Notes: a model not told the origin generated them from the sequence alone. DNA of 9,441 nt from Gammaproteobacteria bacterium (GCA_029879605.1 JAOUQA010000054.1:1-9441); one strand, 5' to 3'. Shown: positions 1 through 6,301, numbered from the stretch's first letter. Made by a program: numbers and translations.

Positions 1-195
1 GGTGATGAGCAGGATATGATCATCGAGTTTACTGTGGGTACGGTTGGCAATGCGCAACATGATTTTACTGAAAATGACATTGACGATTTTGGCCGCGATA
101 AAGCCGGCAATGATAACGATAATGGCCTTGTAAAAAGGATTGTCACTGAAGTTGTTTAAATATTGTTCTATCTGGCTGCTATCAATGGGATCCAT
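1..195 (-). CDS. MscS-family mechanosensitive channel, N-terminal part (cut by window edge)
   Basis: The minus strand reads 65 codons open to the window edge, beginning MDPIDSSQIEQYLNNF. A short acidic N-terminus is followed by a hydrophobic segment at about residues 22-40 (YKAIIVIIAGFIAAKIVNVI). Next comes a basic stretch and a T-x-S-K-L-D-D-x-I-L pattern that resembles the part before the pore domain in small-conductance mechanosensitive channels of the MscS superfamily, which release solutes on hypo-osmotic shock. The pore helix and beta domain lie outside the window, so the assignment rests on the N-terminus alone. No good Shine-Dalgarno precedes the ATG at 195; an in-frame ATG at 249 would add 18 residues and also lacks one. 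The gene is transcribed away from the gcv operon. Another membrane protein with a similar helix and linker cannot be excluded. Confidence 0.55.
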   Translation of the reverse strand, partial: MDPIDSSQIEQYLNNFSDNPFYKAIIVIIAGFIAAKIVNVIFSKIMLRIANRTHSKLDDHILLIT

Positions 196-279
196 GATGG
201 TTCTGATGATGGTTATTGGCTTAGCTGGGATAATTCCAGATTTCTGCATGATATACAAACAGAGTTTGAAAGGAATTCA

Positions 280-309
280 TTGGAAATCCATACCTGACTG
301 GTTTATAGT
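280..309 (+). promoter_or_regulatory. Putative sigma70 promoter of the gcv operon
   Basis: A TTGGAA hexamer at 280-285 (4 of 6 consensus bases) and a TATAGT hexamer at 304-309 (5 of 6) are separated by 18 bases. Transcription would start near 315-317. That is exactly where the riboswitch leader begins, because the strand at 317-322 pairs with the inter-aptamer linker. The agreement between the predicted start and the RNA's first structural element supports the call. Promoter prediction by eye remains uncertain. Confidence 0.5.
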
Positions 310-316
310 TCACCGC

Positions 317-533
317 TCAATTCTACTGCTGTGGGAGAGAACGGATTTAAGTTGTTAAACAGGCTTATTTCTGTCACCGAAGGCGCAACCCGCTCGGAAA
401 CGCTCAGGTAAAAGGACCACAGCTTTCGCCCACTCGGGCAAATTGACTCTGGAGAGCGGCTCTCGAATACGTATGAGCCCACCGAAGGGGATGATGACAT
501 GGTCATCAGGATCTCTCAGGTAACCGGACAGAG
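317..533 (+). promoter_or_regulatory. Tandem (two-aptamer) glycine riboswitch upstream of gcvT
   Basis: Two consecutive glycine aptamers are recognisable by their conserved motifs. Aptamer I spans 328-423. It has P1 GCTGTGG/CCACAGC (328-334 with 417-423), P2 359-362 with 371-374, CACCGAAGG at 375-383 and CTCAGG followed by AAAAGGAC at 403-417. Aptamer II spans 447-533. It has P1 CTCTG/CAGAG (447-451 with 529-533), GGAGAG at 451-456, P2 GGCTC/GAGCC (458-462 with 475-479), CACCGAAGGGG at 480-490, a P3 hairpin GATGAC/GTCATC (493-498 with 502-507) and CTCAGG at 515-520 followed by GGACAGAG. The leader TCAATT (317-322) is complementary to AATTGA (441-446) directly before aptamer II, fitting the P0 leader-linker helix known in this class. 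The linker also holds its own GCCC/GGGC hairpin (428-439). In this family the RNA senses glycine and usually turns glycine cleavage genes on. Confidence 0.95.
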
Positions 534-567
534 GGGCGAATACATTGATAGACAATGGAGTTCGCTT
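534..567 (+). promoter_or_regulatory. Putative expression platform: hairpin around the gcvT Shine-Dalgarno
   Basis: The Shine-Dalgarno GGAG (557-560) lies 7 bases before the gcvT ATG at 568 and decides that start. Around it GCGAA (536-540) pairs with TTCGC (561-565) and CATTG (543-547) pairs with CAATG (553-557), giving a 10-bp interrupted hairpin. Its five-base loop is 548-552, and GAG of the ribosome site lies in the internal loop. The 5' arm GGGCGAA (534-540) is also perfectly complementary to TTCGCCC (425-431) in the inter-aptamer linker, so the two pairings compete. No U-tract terminator is visible, which points to control of translation. The polarity of the switch cannot be read from sequence. 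Confidence 0.5.
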
Positions 568-1656
568 ATGAGTCAGAAAACAGCCCTGTATGACAAGCAT
601 CTGTACCATGGTGGCAAGATAGTTGATTTTGCCGGTTGGGACATGCCTATAAATTATGGTTCACAGATTGAAGAGCATCACCAGGTGCGTCGGGATGCAG
701 GCATGTTCGATGTGTCACACATGACGGTGCTGGATCTGAAAGGGAATGGGGTTATTCCATTCCTGCAATATTTACTTGCCAATGATGTTGCCAGGCTCAA
801 ACAGGCAGGTAAGGCATTATATAGTTGCATGTTGAATGAAAAGGGCGGTGTTATCGATGACCTGATTGTTTATTACATGCAGGATGACTGGTTCCGCATG
901 GTGGTTAATGCAGCTACCCGTGACAAGGACATTACCTGGATTCAGCAGCAGGCAGAAAAATTCAATATTGATATTAACGAACGAGATGATCTTGCCATGA
1001 TCGCAGTACAAGGTCCTCGTGCGCGTGAAAAAGCATTACAGGCATTACCCATCGATGTCAGCCAGGCAGCAGCCGACCTGGATCGTTTTTTTGGTGCCGA
1101 TAGTGGTGAATGGTTTGTTGGTCGCACCGGCTATACCGGCGAAGATGGTTTTGAAATCATGTTGCCGGAATCAGAAGCCGCAGAATTCTGGGACGCTTTA
1201 ATTGAAGCTGGTATTAGCCCCTGTGGCCTGGGTGCCCGCGATACGTTACGTCTTGAAGCAGGTATGAATCTATACGGTACCGATATGGATGAATCCACAT
1301 CACCACTCATTTCCGGCCTGGGCTGGACTATTGCCTGGCAGCCGGCTGAGCGGAATTTTATCGGTCGTGAGGCTGTTGAGGCTGAAAAGGAAAAAGGTCC
1401 GGAACAGAAACTGGTTGGCCTTGTACTGGACGATAAAGGGGTGCTGCGCGGTCATCAGAAAGTAATCGTAGAAGGCGTGGGTGAAGGTGAAGTTACCAGT
1501 GGTACTTTTTCGCCAACTTTAAAACAGGCCATTGCAATGGCCCGTGTACCTGCAGCGACTGCTGAGCAGTGTAAAGTTGAAATTCGTGGCAAGCTCTTGT
1601 CAGCCCGGGTGATAAAACCGGTGTTTGTCAGAGATGGTCAATCCTGTATTGAGTAA
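568..1656 (+). CDS. gcvT: Glycine cleavage system T protein (aminomethyltransferase)
   Basis: This 362-residue protein moves the one-carbon unit from aminomethyl-lipoyl H protein to tetrahydrofolate, releasing ammonia and yielding 5,10-methylene-THF, in the cytoplasm. The N-terminal folate-binding domain includes the FAGWDMP stretch (21-27), the acidic pair D97-D98 in GGVIDDLIVY, where the family's catalytic aspartate lies, GRTGYTGEDGFEI (185-197) and GLGARDTLRLEAGMNLYGTD (220-239). The C-terminal barrel follows from about residue 275. The length matches bacterial GcvT. The ATG at 568 is chosen because it has GGAG 7 bases upstream and gives the family's usual start (MSQKTALYDKH). The longer in-frame ATG at 499 lies inside the riboswitch. 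It is the first gene of the operon, directly under the glycine riboswitch, with gcvH 33 bases downstream. Confidence 0.97.
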   Translation: MSQKTALYDKHLYHGGKIVDFAGWDMPINYGSQIEEHHQVRRDAGMFDVSHMTVLDLKGNGVIPFLQYLLANDVARLKQAGKALYSCMLNEKGGVIDDLIVYYMQDDWFRMVVNAATRDKDITWIQQQAEKFNIDINERDDLAMIAVQGPRAREKALQALPIDVSQAAADLDRFFGADSGEWFVGRTGYTGEDGFEIMLPESEAAEFWDALIEAGISPCGLGARDTLRLEAGMNLYGTDMDESTSPLISGLGWTIAWQPAERNFIGREAVEAEKEKGPEQKLVGLVLDDKGVLRGHQKVIVEGVGEGEVTSGTFSPTLKQAIAMARVPAATAEQCKVEIRGKLLSARVIKPVFVRDGQSCIE

Positions 1657-1689
1657 AAAATAACATCAAGTGTATAAGAGGACAATGTT

Positions 1690-2079
1690 ATGAGTGAAAT
1701 TCCAAACGATATGTATTACACCAGAACCCATGAATGGGTTCGTCTTGAAGATGATGGCACAGTGACTGTTGGTATTAGTGACCATGCGCAGGAATTGCTG
1801 GGTGATATCGTCTTTGTTGAACTGCCAGAAGTAGATTCAGAATATGCAGCGGAAGATGCCTGCTGCGTGGTCGAGTCAGTAAAAGCAGCTTCAGATATTT
1901 ACATGCCGATTACTGGTGAAGTGGTTGATACCAACCAGGCGTTGGTGGAAGAGCCGGATTTAATTAACAGTTCACCTTATGATGATGGCTGGATATTTAA
2001 AATCAGGCCAGCCGATGATGAAGATATCGGTCAGCTGATGGATGCCAGTACTTATGAAGCAGAAATTGCTGACGAGTAA
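1690..2079 (+). CDS. gcvH: Glycine cleavage system H protein (lipoyl carrier)
   Basis: This 129-residue protein carries the aminomethyl group on a lipoyl arm between the P, T and L proteins. The lipoylation site is K65 in the signature ESVKAASDIY, inside the conserved lipoyl-domain fold. Other family marks are THEWVR near the N-terminus (13-18), GISDHAQELLGDIVFVELP (28-46) and the INSSPYDDGWIFKI stretch. Length and ending are normal for the family. A strong ribosome site, AAGAGGA at 1676-1682, lies 7 bases before the ATG. It sits between gcvT and gcvPA in one direction, and all are presumably on the riboswitch-controlled transcript. Confidence 0.97.
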   Translation: MSEIPNDMYYTRTHEWVRLEDDGTVTVGISDHAQELLGDIVFVELPEVDSEYAAEDACCVVESVKAASDIYMPITGEVVDTNQALVEEPDLINSSPYDDGWIFKIRPADDEDIGQLMDASTYEAEIADE

Positions 2080-2112
2080 ATTTTATTTTAAGTTTTTTTT
2101 AGTAGCGTAATT

Positions 2113-3483
2113 ATGCCTTTTATTCCACACACAGAAGATGAAATACGTGACATGCTGTCAGTCATTGGTGCTGACAGCATTGATCAGTTGTTTGATGAAA
2201 TCCCGGCTCATTTAAGAGCGCAGTCCATTGATGGCGTCCCCGACGGGATGAATGAAATGGAAGTCAGTCGATTAATGAATGCGCGGGCAAAACAGGATGG
2301 ACAACCCATCTGTTTCATGGGTGCCGGTGCATATGAGCATCACATTCCGGCTGCTGTGTGGCAAATAACAACCCGGGGTGAATACTACACGGCTTATACC
2401 CCTTACCAGGCCGAAGCATCCCAGGGAACACTGCAACTGATTTATGAATTTCAGAGCATGATGACAGCCTTAACCGCCATGGATGTGTCTAATGCATCAT
2501 TGTATGACGGTGCCTCAGCTTTATCTGAAGCTGTGTTAATGGCCGTGCGTGGTAATCGTAAATCGAAGTCGCGTCGTATTCTGCTGCCAACTAATGTGAA
2601 CCCGGTCTATGGCAGTGCGAGTCGAAGTATCGTCCAGCATCAGAACATTGAACTGGTGGATGTGGCTATAGATGAAACTACCGGTCAAACATCCATGGAT
2701 GCTTTAAAAGCTTATGAAGGTGAAGATATCACCGCGGTGGTTATTTCTCAGCCCACTTTTTTTGGTACCCTGGAGCAGGTGGATGCAATCACTGACTGGG
2801 CACATGCTAACGGTGCCATGGTCATTGCCGTGGTGAATCCTATGAGCCTGGCATTACTCAAACCACCGGGTGAGTGGGGAGAGAAAGGTGCAGACATTGC
2901 CTGTGGTGATGGCCAGCCATTAGGTGCGCCCATGTCATCGGGTGGTCCTTATTATGGCTTCATGTGTTGTCAGAAAGCTCATGTGCGACAGATGCCTGGT
3001 CGTATTGTTGGGCGTACCGTGGACCAGGATGGTAAAGAGGGTTTTGTTTTAACATTGCAGGCACGTGAACAGCATATTCGCCGCTCAAAAGCGACTTCGA
3101 ATATTTGTACTAACCAGGGCCTGGTTGTAACAGCTTCAACTATTTATATGTCATTACTGGGTCCGTCGGGGCTGGAAAAAGTTGCGGCCGCCTGTCATCA
3201 GAATACCAATAAATTAATTGCGAAACTATCGGCCATTGATGGTGTTGATGTTTTGTTTGATGGTGCAGTTTTTCATGAAGTGGTTTTAAAACTGAACAAA
3301 CCGGTTGCTGAAGTTTTAGCAAAACTGGCAGATAAAAATATTCTTGGTGGTTATGATTTATCAAAAGATTATCCGCAACTGGGTAATGCGTTACTGGTAT
3401 GTGTTACTGAAATGCGTACTGATGAAGAAATTGATGACTATGCGGCTGAACTGAAAAAAATATTATCCGCAAATGAACGCTAA
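2113..3483 (+). CDS. gcvPA: Glycine dehydrogenase (decarboxylating) subunit 1, N-terminal half of split P protein
   Basis: This 456-residue protein equals the N-terminal half of the single-chain P protein of E. coli. It works as a heterodimer with GcvPB to decarboxylate glycine and load the aminomethyl group onto H protein. Recognisable segments are FMGAGAYEHHIPAAV (68-82), YTAYTPYQAEASQGTL (92-107), SLYDGASALSEA (129-140), GDGQPLGAPMSSGGPYYGF (265-283), MPGRIVGRTVD (294-304) and REQHIRRSKATSNICTNQ (318-335). It has the fold of PLP aminotransferases but no PLP lysine; that residue lies in GcvPB. It starts 33 bases after gcvH. No convincing Shine-Dalgarno precedes the ATG, only a T-rich stretch (2080-2100) then AGTAGCG, so initiation may be weak or coupled to gcvH. 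The start MPFIPHTEDEIRDML is typical of the family. Confidence 0.96.
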   Translation: MPFIPHTEDEIRDMLSVIGADSIDQLFDEIPAHLRAQSIDGVPDGMNEMEVSRLMNARAKQDGQPICFMGAGAYEHHIPAAVWQITTRGEYYTAYTPYQAEASQGTLQLIYEFQSMMTALTAMDVSNASLYDGASALSEAVLMAVRGNRKSKSRRILLPTNVNPVYGSASRSIVQHQNIELVDVAIDETTGQTSMDALKAYEGEDITAVVISQPTFFGTLEQVDAITDWAHANGAMVIAVVNPMSLALLKPPGEWGEKGADIACGDGQPLGAPMSSGGPYYGFMCCQKAHVRQMPGRIVGRTVDQDGKEGFVLTLQAREQHIRRSKATSNICTNQGLVVTASTIYMSLLGPSGLEKVAAACHQNTNKLIAKLSAIDGVDVLFDGAVFHEVVLKLNKPVAEVLAKLADKNILGGYDLSKDYPQLGNALLVCVTEMRTDEEIDDYAAELKKILSANER

Positions 3484-3564
3484 TAAACGCAAATTTATGA
3501 TGTTTCAGTTTTTTGTGCCTGCCATCCTGAATACTTTGGATTTTAGTATTTGTTTGAAATTATT

Positions 3565-3663
3565 TGTCATGCCTGCGAAAGCAGGTATCCAGGATGTGGT
3601 AAAGCATAAATTTTTCTGGATTCTGGATTCTGGATCTGTGTTATCGCTCCATCCGGAATGACA
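3565..3663. repeat. Small palindromic intergenic repeat (PAFAGMT-type) between gcvPA and gcvPB
   Basis: This 99-bp element lies in the 234-base gap between the two P-protein genes. It begins TGTCATGCC and ends GGAATGACA, a terminal inverted repeat matching at 8 of 9 positions. Just inside the left end CCTGC-GAAA-GCAGG (3572-3585) forms a perfect hairpin with a GNRA loop, extended to 8 bp by ATG/TAT (3569-3571 with 3586-3588). The left end read on the minus strand encodes the peptide SWIPAFAGMT. This is a known by-product of the abundant GTCATTCC-type extragenic repeats of many proteobacteria (established knowledge, recalled rather than searched). The right half is degenerate. There is no transposase gene and no clear target-site duplication. 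Confidence 0.75.
3614..3634 (+). repeat. Three perfect tandem copies of a 7-bp unit (TTCTGGA)
   Basis: The unit TTCTGGA occurs three times without interruption at 3614-3620, 3621-3627 and 3628-3634, inside the intergenic palindromic element. The unit resembles the CTGGATTC core of the element's family, so the array is probably a local slippage expansion of the element's inner end. No gene reads through it. Confidence 0.85.
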
Positions 3664-3717
3664 TTGTAGATTTAATGTTCGTGTATTTGCGGACTTTGAA
3701 ATTAAGGGCTTATAAAC

Positions 3718-5172
3718 ATGCTGATTTTTGAACATACATCCCCGGGACGAAAAAATATTGCCCAGTCACCTGTTGTTGAAAGCGAGATAAATGATATTCC
3801 TGCCGAGTTAAGACGTAAAACATCTGCGCCCTTGCCTGAATTATCTGAGTTACAGGTGGTCAGGCATTACACGTCTTTATCACAAAAGAATTTTTCTATT
3901 GATACCCATTTTTACCCGTTGGGTTCATGTACTATGAAATATAACCCGAGAGCCTGTAATTCACTGGCCATGTTGCCCGGGTTTTTATCCCGCCATCCAC
4001 TGGCCCCGGAAAAATTTAGCCAGGGTTTTATGTCATGTATGTACGAGTTGCAGGAAATGCTCTGTGAAGTAACCGGGATGTCAGGTTTTTCATTAACACC
4101 CATGGCAGGTGCGCAGGGTGAGTTTGCCGGTGTCGCCATGATGCGTGCCTATCATGATGCCAATAACGATACTGAGCGCAAAGAAATCCTGGTGCCTGAT
4201 GCTGCCCATGGTACGAATCCCGCAACAGCAACAATGTGTGGTTACACAGTTAAAGAAATTCCTACGCTGGCTAATGGTGATGTGGATATTGATGCTTTAA
4301 AACAGTCAGTTGGTCCACAAACAGCTGGCCTGATGTTAACTAATCCGTCAACACTGGGTGTGTTTGAGCGCAACATCGAAGAAATTGCCAGGACTATTCA
4401 TGAAGCTGGTGGCCTGCTTTATTATGATGGGGCCAACCTGAATGCCATCCTCGGTAAAATTCGTCCCGGTGATATGGGTTTTGATGTCATACATTCAAAT
4501 TTGCATAAAACTTTTTCAACACCTCATGGTGGTGGTGGTCCGGGTTCAGGCGCTATTGGTGTATCAAAACGTTTAAAACCATTTATGCCTTTGCCCGTGG
4601 TTGCCAAAGAAAATGATAACTATCGCTGGTTAACAGAAGATGATTGCCCGCAAAGTATTGGTCGTCTGTCTGCTTTTATGGGTAATGCAGGTGTGTTGTT
4701 ACGTGCGTATGTTTATATGCGCCTGCTGGGTAAAGAAGGTATGCAACGGGTTGGTGAGTTTGCAACCTTAAATGCTAATTACATGATGGCGCAATTAAAG
4801 AACAAAGGTTTCGAGATTGCCATTCCCGATCGTCGCGCATCTCATGAGTTTATCGTGACGCTGAAAAAGCAGGCTAAAGAATTAAATGTAACGGCAATGG
4901 ATTTTGCCAAACGCCTGCTTGATCTTGGCTATCATGCACCGACTACTTATTTTCCATTATTGATTCCAGAGTGTTTGCTGATTGAGCCAACTGAAACGGA
5001 ATCAAGAGAAGCACTGGATGGTTTTATCGATGCTTTGTTGCAGATTCAGAGTGAATCAGAAAATGATAGTGCTTTTGTTAAGGGTGCACCTTATACCATG
5101 CCAGTTAAGCGCCTGGATGAAGTACGTGCGGCCAAGCAGCTTGATCTGTCATGGGTTAACCAGTCTTCCTGA
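3718..5172 (+). CDS. gcvPB: Glycine dehydrogenase (decarboxylating) subunit 2, C-terminal half of split P protein
   Basis: This 484-residue protein equals the C-terminal half of single-chain P protein and carries the cofactor. The PLP-binding lysine is K264 in HSNLHKTFSTPHGGGGPG (259-276). Other family marks are FYPLGSCTMKYNPR (65-78), PMAGAQGEFAGV (128-139), PDAAHGTNPATA (160-171) and YYDGANLNAILG (235-246). With GcvPA it decarboxylates glycine and passes the aminomethyl group to lipoyl-GcvH. Length is usual for the family and the start MLIFEHTSPGR is typical; AAGGG at 3704-3708 lies 9 bases before the ATG. It is separated from gcvPA by a 234-base gap holding a repeat element, an unusual distance for two obligate partners. 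Its TGA stop overlaps the dgkA start by one base. Confidence 0.97.
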   Translation: MLIFEHTSPGRKNIAQSPVVESEINDIPAELRRKTSAPLPELSELQVVRHYTSLSQKNFSIDTHFYPLGSCTMKYNPRACNSLAMLPGFLSRHPLAPEKFSQGFMSCMYELQEMLCEVTGMSGFSLTPMAGAQGEFAGVAMMRAYHDANNDTERKEILVPDAAHGTNPATATMCGYTVKEIPTLANGDVDIDALKQSVGPQTAGLMLTNPSTLGVFERNIEEIARTIHEAGGLLYYDGANLNAILGKIRPGDMGFDVIHSNLHKTFSTPHGGGGPGSGAIGVSKRLKPFMPLPVVAKENDNYRWLTEDDCPQSIGRLSAFMGNAGVLLRAYVYMRLLGKEGMQRVGEFATLNANYMMAQLKNKGFEIAIPDRRASHEFIVTLKKQAKELNVTAMDFAKRLLDLGYHAPTTYFPLLIPECLLIEPTETESREALDGFIDALLQIQSESENDSAFVKGAPYTMPVKRLDEVRAAKQLDLSWVNQSS

Positions 5173-5534
5173 TGGCCAAGACAGGTAACACAGGCATAAC
5201 CAGGATACTGAAAGCCACGGGTTATTCCTGGCAGGGATTAAAGTCGGCCTGTATTCATGAAGCAGCATTTCGCCAGGAATTATTACTTGCAGTTATTTTA
5301 ATTCCACTGGCATGCTGGCTGGCGGAAACAGGTGTCGAACTGGCATTACTGATCGCCAGTGTAATGCTGGTGCTGATTATTGAAATCATTAATTCTGCTA
5401 TTGAGGCTGTGGTTGATCGTTTCGGTGATGAACTGCATGACTTATCTGGTCGTGCTAAGGATCAGGGTTCAGCTGCGGTTGCTCTGGCACTGATTAACCT
5501 GGTGCTTGTCTGGTTAGCGGTTATTTTTTACTAA
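5172..5534 (+). CDS. dgkA: Diacylglycerol kinase, small integral-membrane type
   Basis: This 120-residue inner-membrane enzyme phosphorylates diacylglycerol with ATP to phosphatidic acid, recycling lipid left over from membrane-derived oligosaccharide and envelope synthesis. It aligns from end to end with E. coli DgkA. An N-terminal amphipathic part ends in GYSWQGLKSA, and EAAFRQE (30-36) precedes the first membrane helix. Three membrane segments are predicted at about 38-52, 56-72 and 99-118. The catalytic signature EIINSAIEAVVDR (71-83) has the counterparts of the family's active-site Glu, Asn, Glu and Asp (E71, N74, E78, D82), followed by LSGRAKDQGSAAV with K96 and D97. The ATG overlaps the gcvPB stop (TGATG), so translation is probably coupled and the gene likely rides on the gcv transcript. 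Its own ribosome site would lie inside gcvPB and is weak. Confidence 0.96.
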   Translation: MAKTGNTGITRILKATGYSWQGLKSACIHEAAFRQELLLAVILIPLACWLAETGVELALLIASVMLVLIIEIINSAIEAVVDRFGDELHDLSGRAKDQGSAAVALALINLVLVWLAVIFY

Positions 5535-6229
5535 TTACGTACTTCTATACGATTACGACCATTCTGTTTTGCATCATAAAGAGCTTCATCGGCCCGTTTT
5601 AGCAGTGTTTCGTAGTTATCTTCATCTTTTTTGAATTCTGCAATTCCAAAGCTGCAGGTGATATGTCCAGCCGTTTCAAAATGATGATTTGCAACAGCTG
5701 TACGTAAACGTTCCGCATGTTTTGTTGTCGCTTCGATGTCAGAGCTAGTGGAAAGAATCACAAATTCTTCACCACCGTAGCGTGCTGAAATATCAGATAT
5801 GCGATTATGTTCCATTATGAGCTGAGAAAAATCGGACAGGACTTTGTCACCTGCCTGATGGCCATGCTGGTCATTGACTGATTTGAAGTGATCAATGTCA
5901 ATAAAGATGACTGAAAAGGTGCCACCATAGCGGCTGGTTTTGAGAATTTCAGTTTTGAGCAGGTGAATAAACATGGAGCGATTTAACAGGCCGGTTAGCA
6001 GGTCAGTATCAGCCAGTATTTTCAGGTGTTTACTTAATAGTTTGTTTTTGGCTAACAGGTAACCGAACAGGATGCCTGCTATGAGTGGCATAATAAAACT
6101 ACTGGAATCAACCGGGGTATTAATAATATATGAATGAATACTATTAAAGGTAACCGTTATAAAACAGCTAAGCAGAATATAAATGATATATATTCGTTGT
6201 TTTTTGAAAGGTTTTTGCGGGTGACTCAT
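5531..6229 (-). CDS. Membrane-anchored GGDEF diguanylate cyclase
   Basis: This 232-residue protein should make the second messenger c-di-GMP from two GTP. Two membrane segments lie at about 13-29 and 45-61, with a short loop of some 15 residues between them, then a linker helix and a complete GGDEF domain from about 72. The domain opens with DTDLLTGLLNR, has the metal-binding FIDIDHFKSVND (109-120), the active-site variant GGEEF (152-156), and closes with ADEALYDAKQNGRNRI. The inhibitory site RxxD is present as R143-I-S-D146, exactly five residues before GGEEF, so product feedback inhibition is expected. No separate sensor domain is seen, so any input must come through the membrane part. No clear Shine-Dalgarno precedes the ATG at 6229. 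The gene converges on dgkA and the two stop codons overlap. Confidence 0.93.
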   Translation of the reverse strand: MSHPQKPFKKQRIYIIYILLSCFITVTFNSIHSYIINTPVDSSSFIMPLIAGILFGYLLAKNKLLSKHLKILADTDLLTGLLNRSMFIHLLKTEILKTSRYGGTFSVIFIDIDHFKSVNDQHGHQAGDKVLSDFSQLIMEHNRISDISARYGGEEFVILSTSSDIEATTKHAERLRTAVANHHFETAGHITCSFGIAEFKKDEDNYETLLKRADEALYDAKQNGRNRIEVRN

Positions 6230-6289
6230 GTAGAATTGGGTGTTAAGGTTCGGGTGGGTATTATGATTGAATCAGGTTTAAATTTAAAC

Positions 6290-6295
6290 AGGAGG
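6290..6295 (+). promoter_or_regulatory. Strong ribosome binding site deciding the start at 6302
   Basis: AGGAGG at 6290-6295, a perfect Shine-Dalgarno core, lies 6 bases before the ATG at 6302. It rules out the far longer in-frame start at 6134, which would put about 56 unrelated residues before the signal peptide and overlap the divergent GGDEF gene. Confidence 0.9.
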
Positions 6296-6301
6296 TTACT
6301 A

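Noticed and set aside
140..358. Plus-strand frame of 72 codons
   Set aside because: It is antisense to the start of the MscS-type gene, rich in Met from the complementary strand, and runs into the riboswitch; no ribosome site or family resemblance.
499..567. Longer start for gcvT at ATG 499
   Set aside because: This ATG lies in the loop of the P3 hairpin of aptamer II, has no ribosome site, and would add 23 residues not seen in GcvT; ATG 568 has GGAG at the right distance and the family's normal first residues.
303..609. Two minus-strand frames across the gcv leader
   Set aside because: They are shadows of the highly constrained riboswitch sequence.
2080..2101. Possible intrinsic terminator after gcvH
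   Set aside because: There is a run of T but no GC-rich hairpin before it, and it would split gcvH from gcvPA.
3687..3716. Possible promoter TTGCGG-18-TATAAA for gcvPB
   Set aside because: The -10 would sit between the ribosome site and the ATG, giving a start inside the gene, while a normal AAGGG site is present; likely chance in AT-rich DNA.
3473..3735. Short frames on both strands between gcvPA and gcvPB
   Set aside because: They are made by the palindromic repeat; the minus-strand one contains the WIPAFAGMT peptide typical of repeat-derived false genes.
6134..6301. Longer start for the chalcone-isomerase-like gene
   Set aside because: It would overlap the divergent GGDEF gene and bury the signal peptide; AGGAGG before ATG 6302 settles the start.
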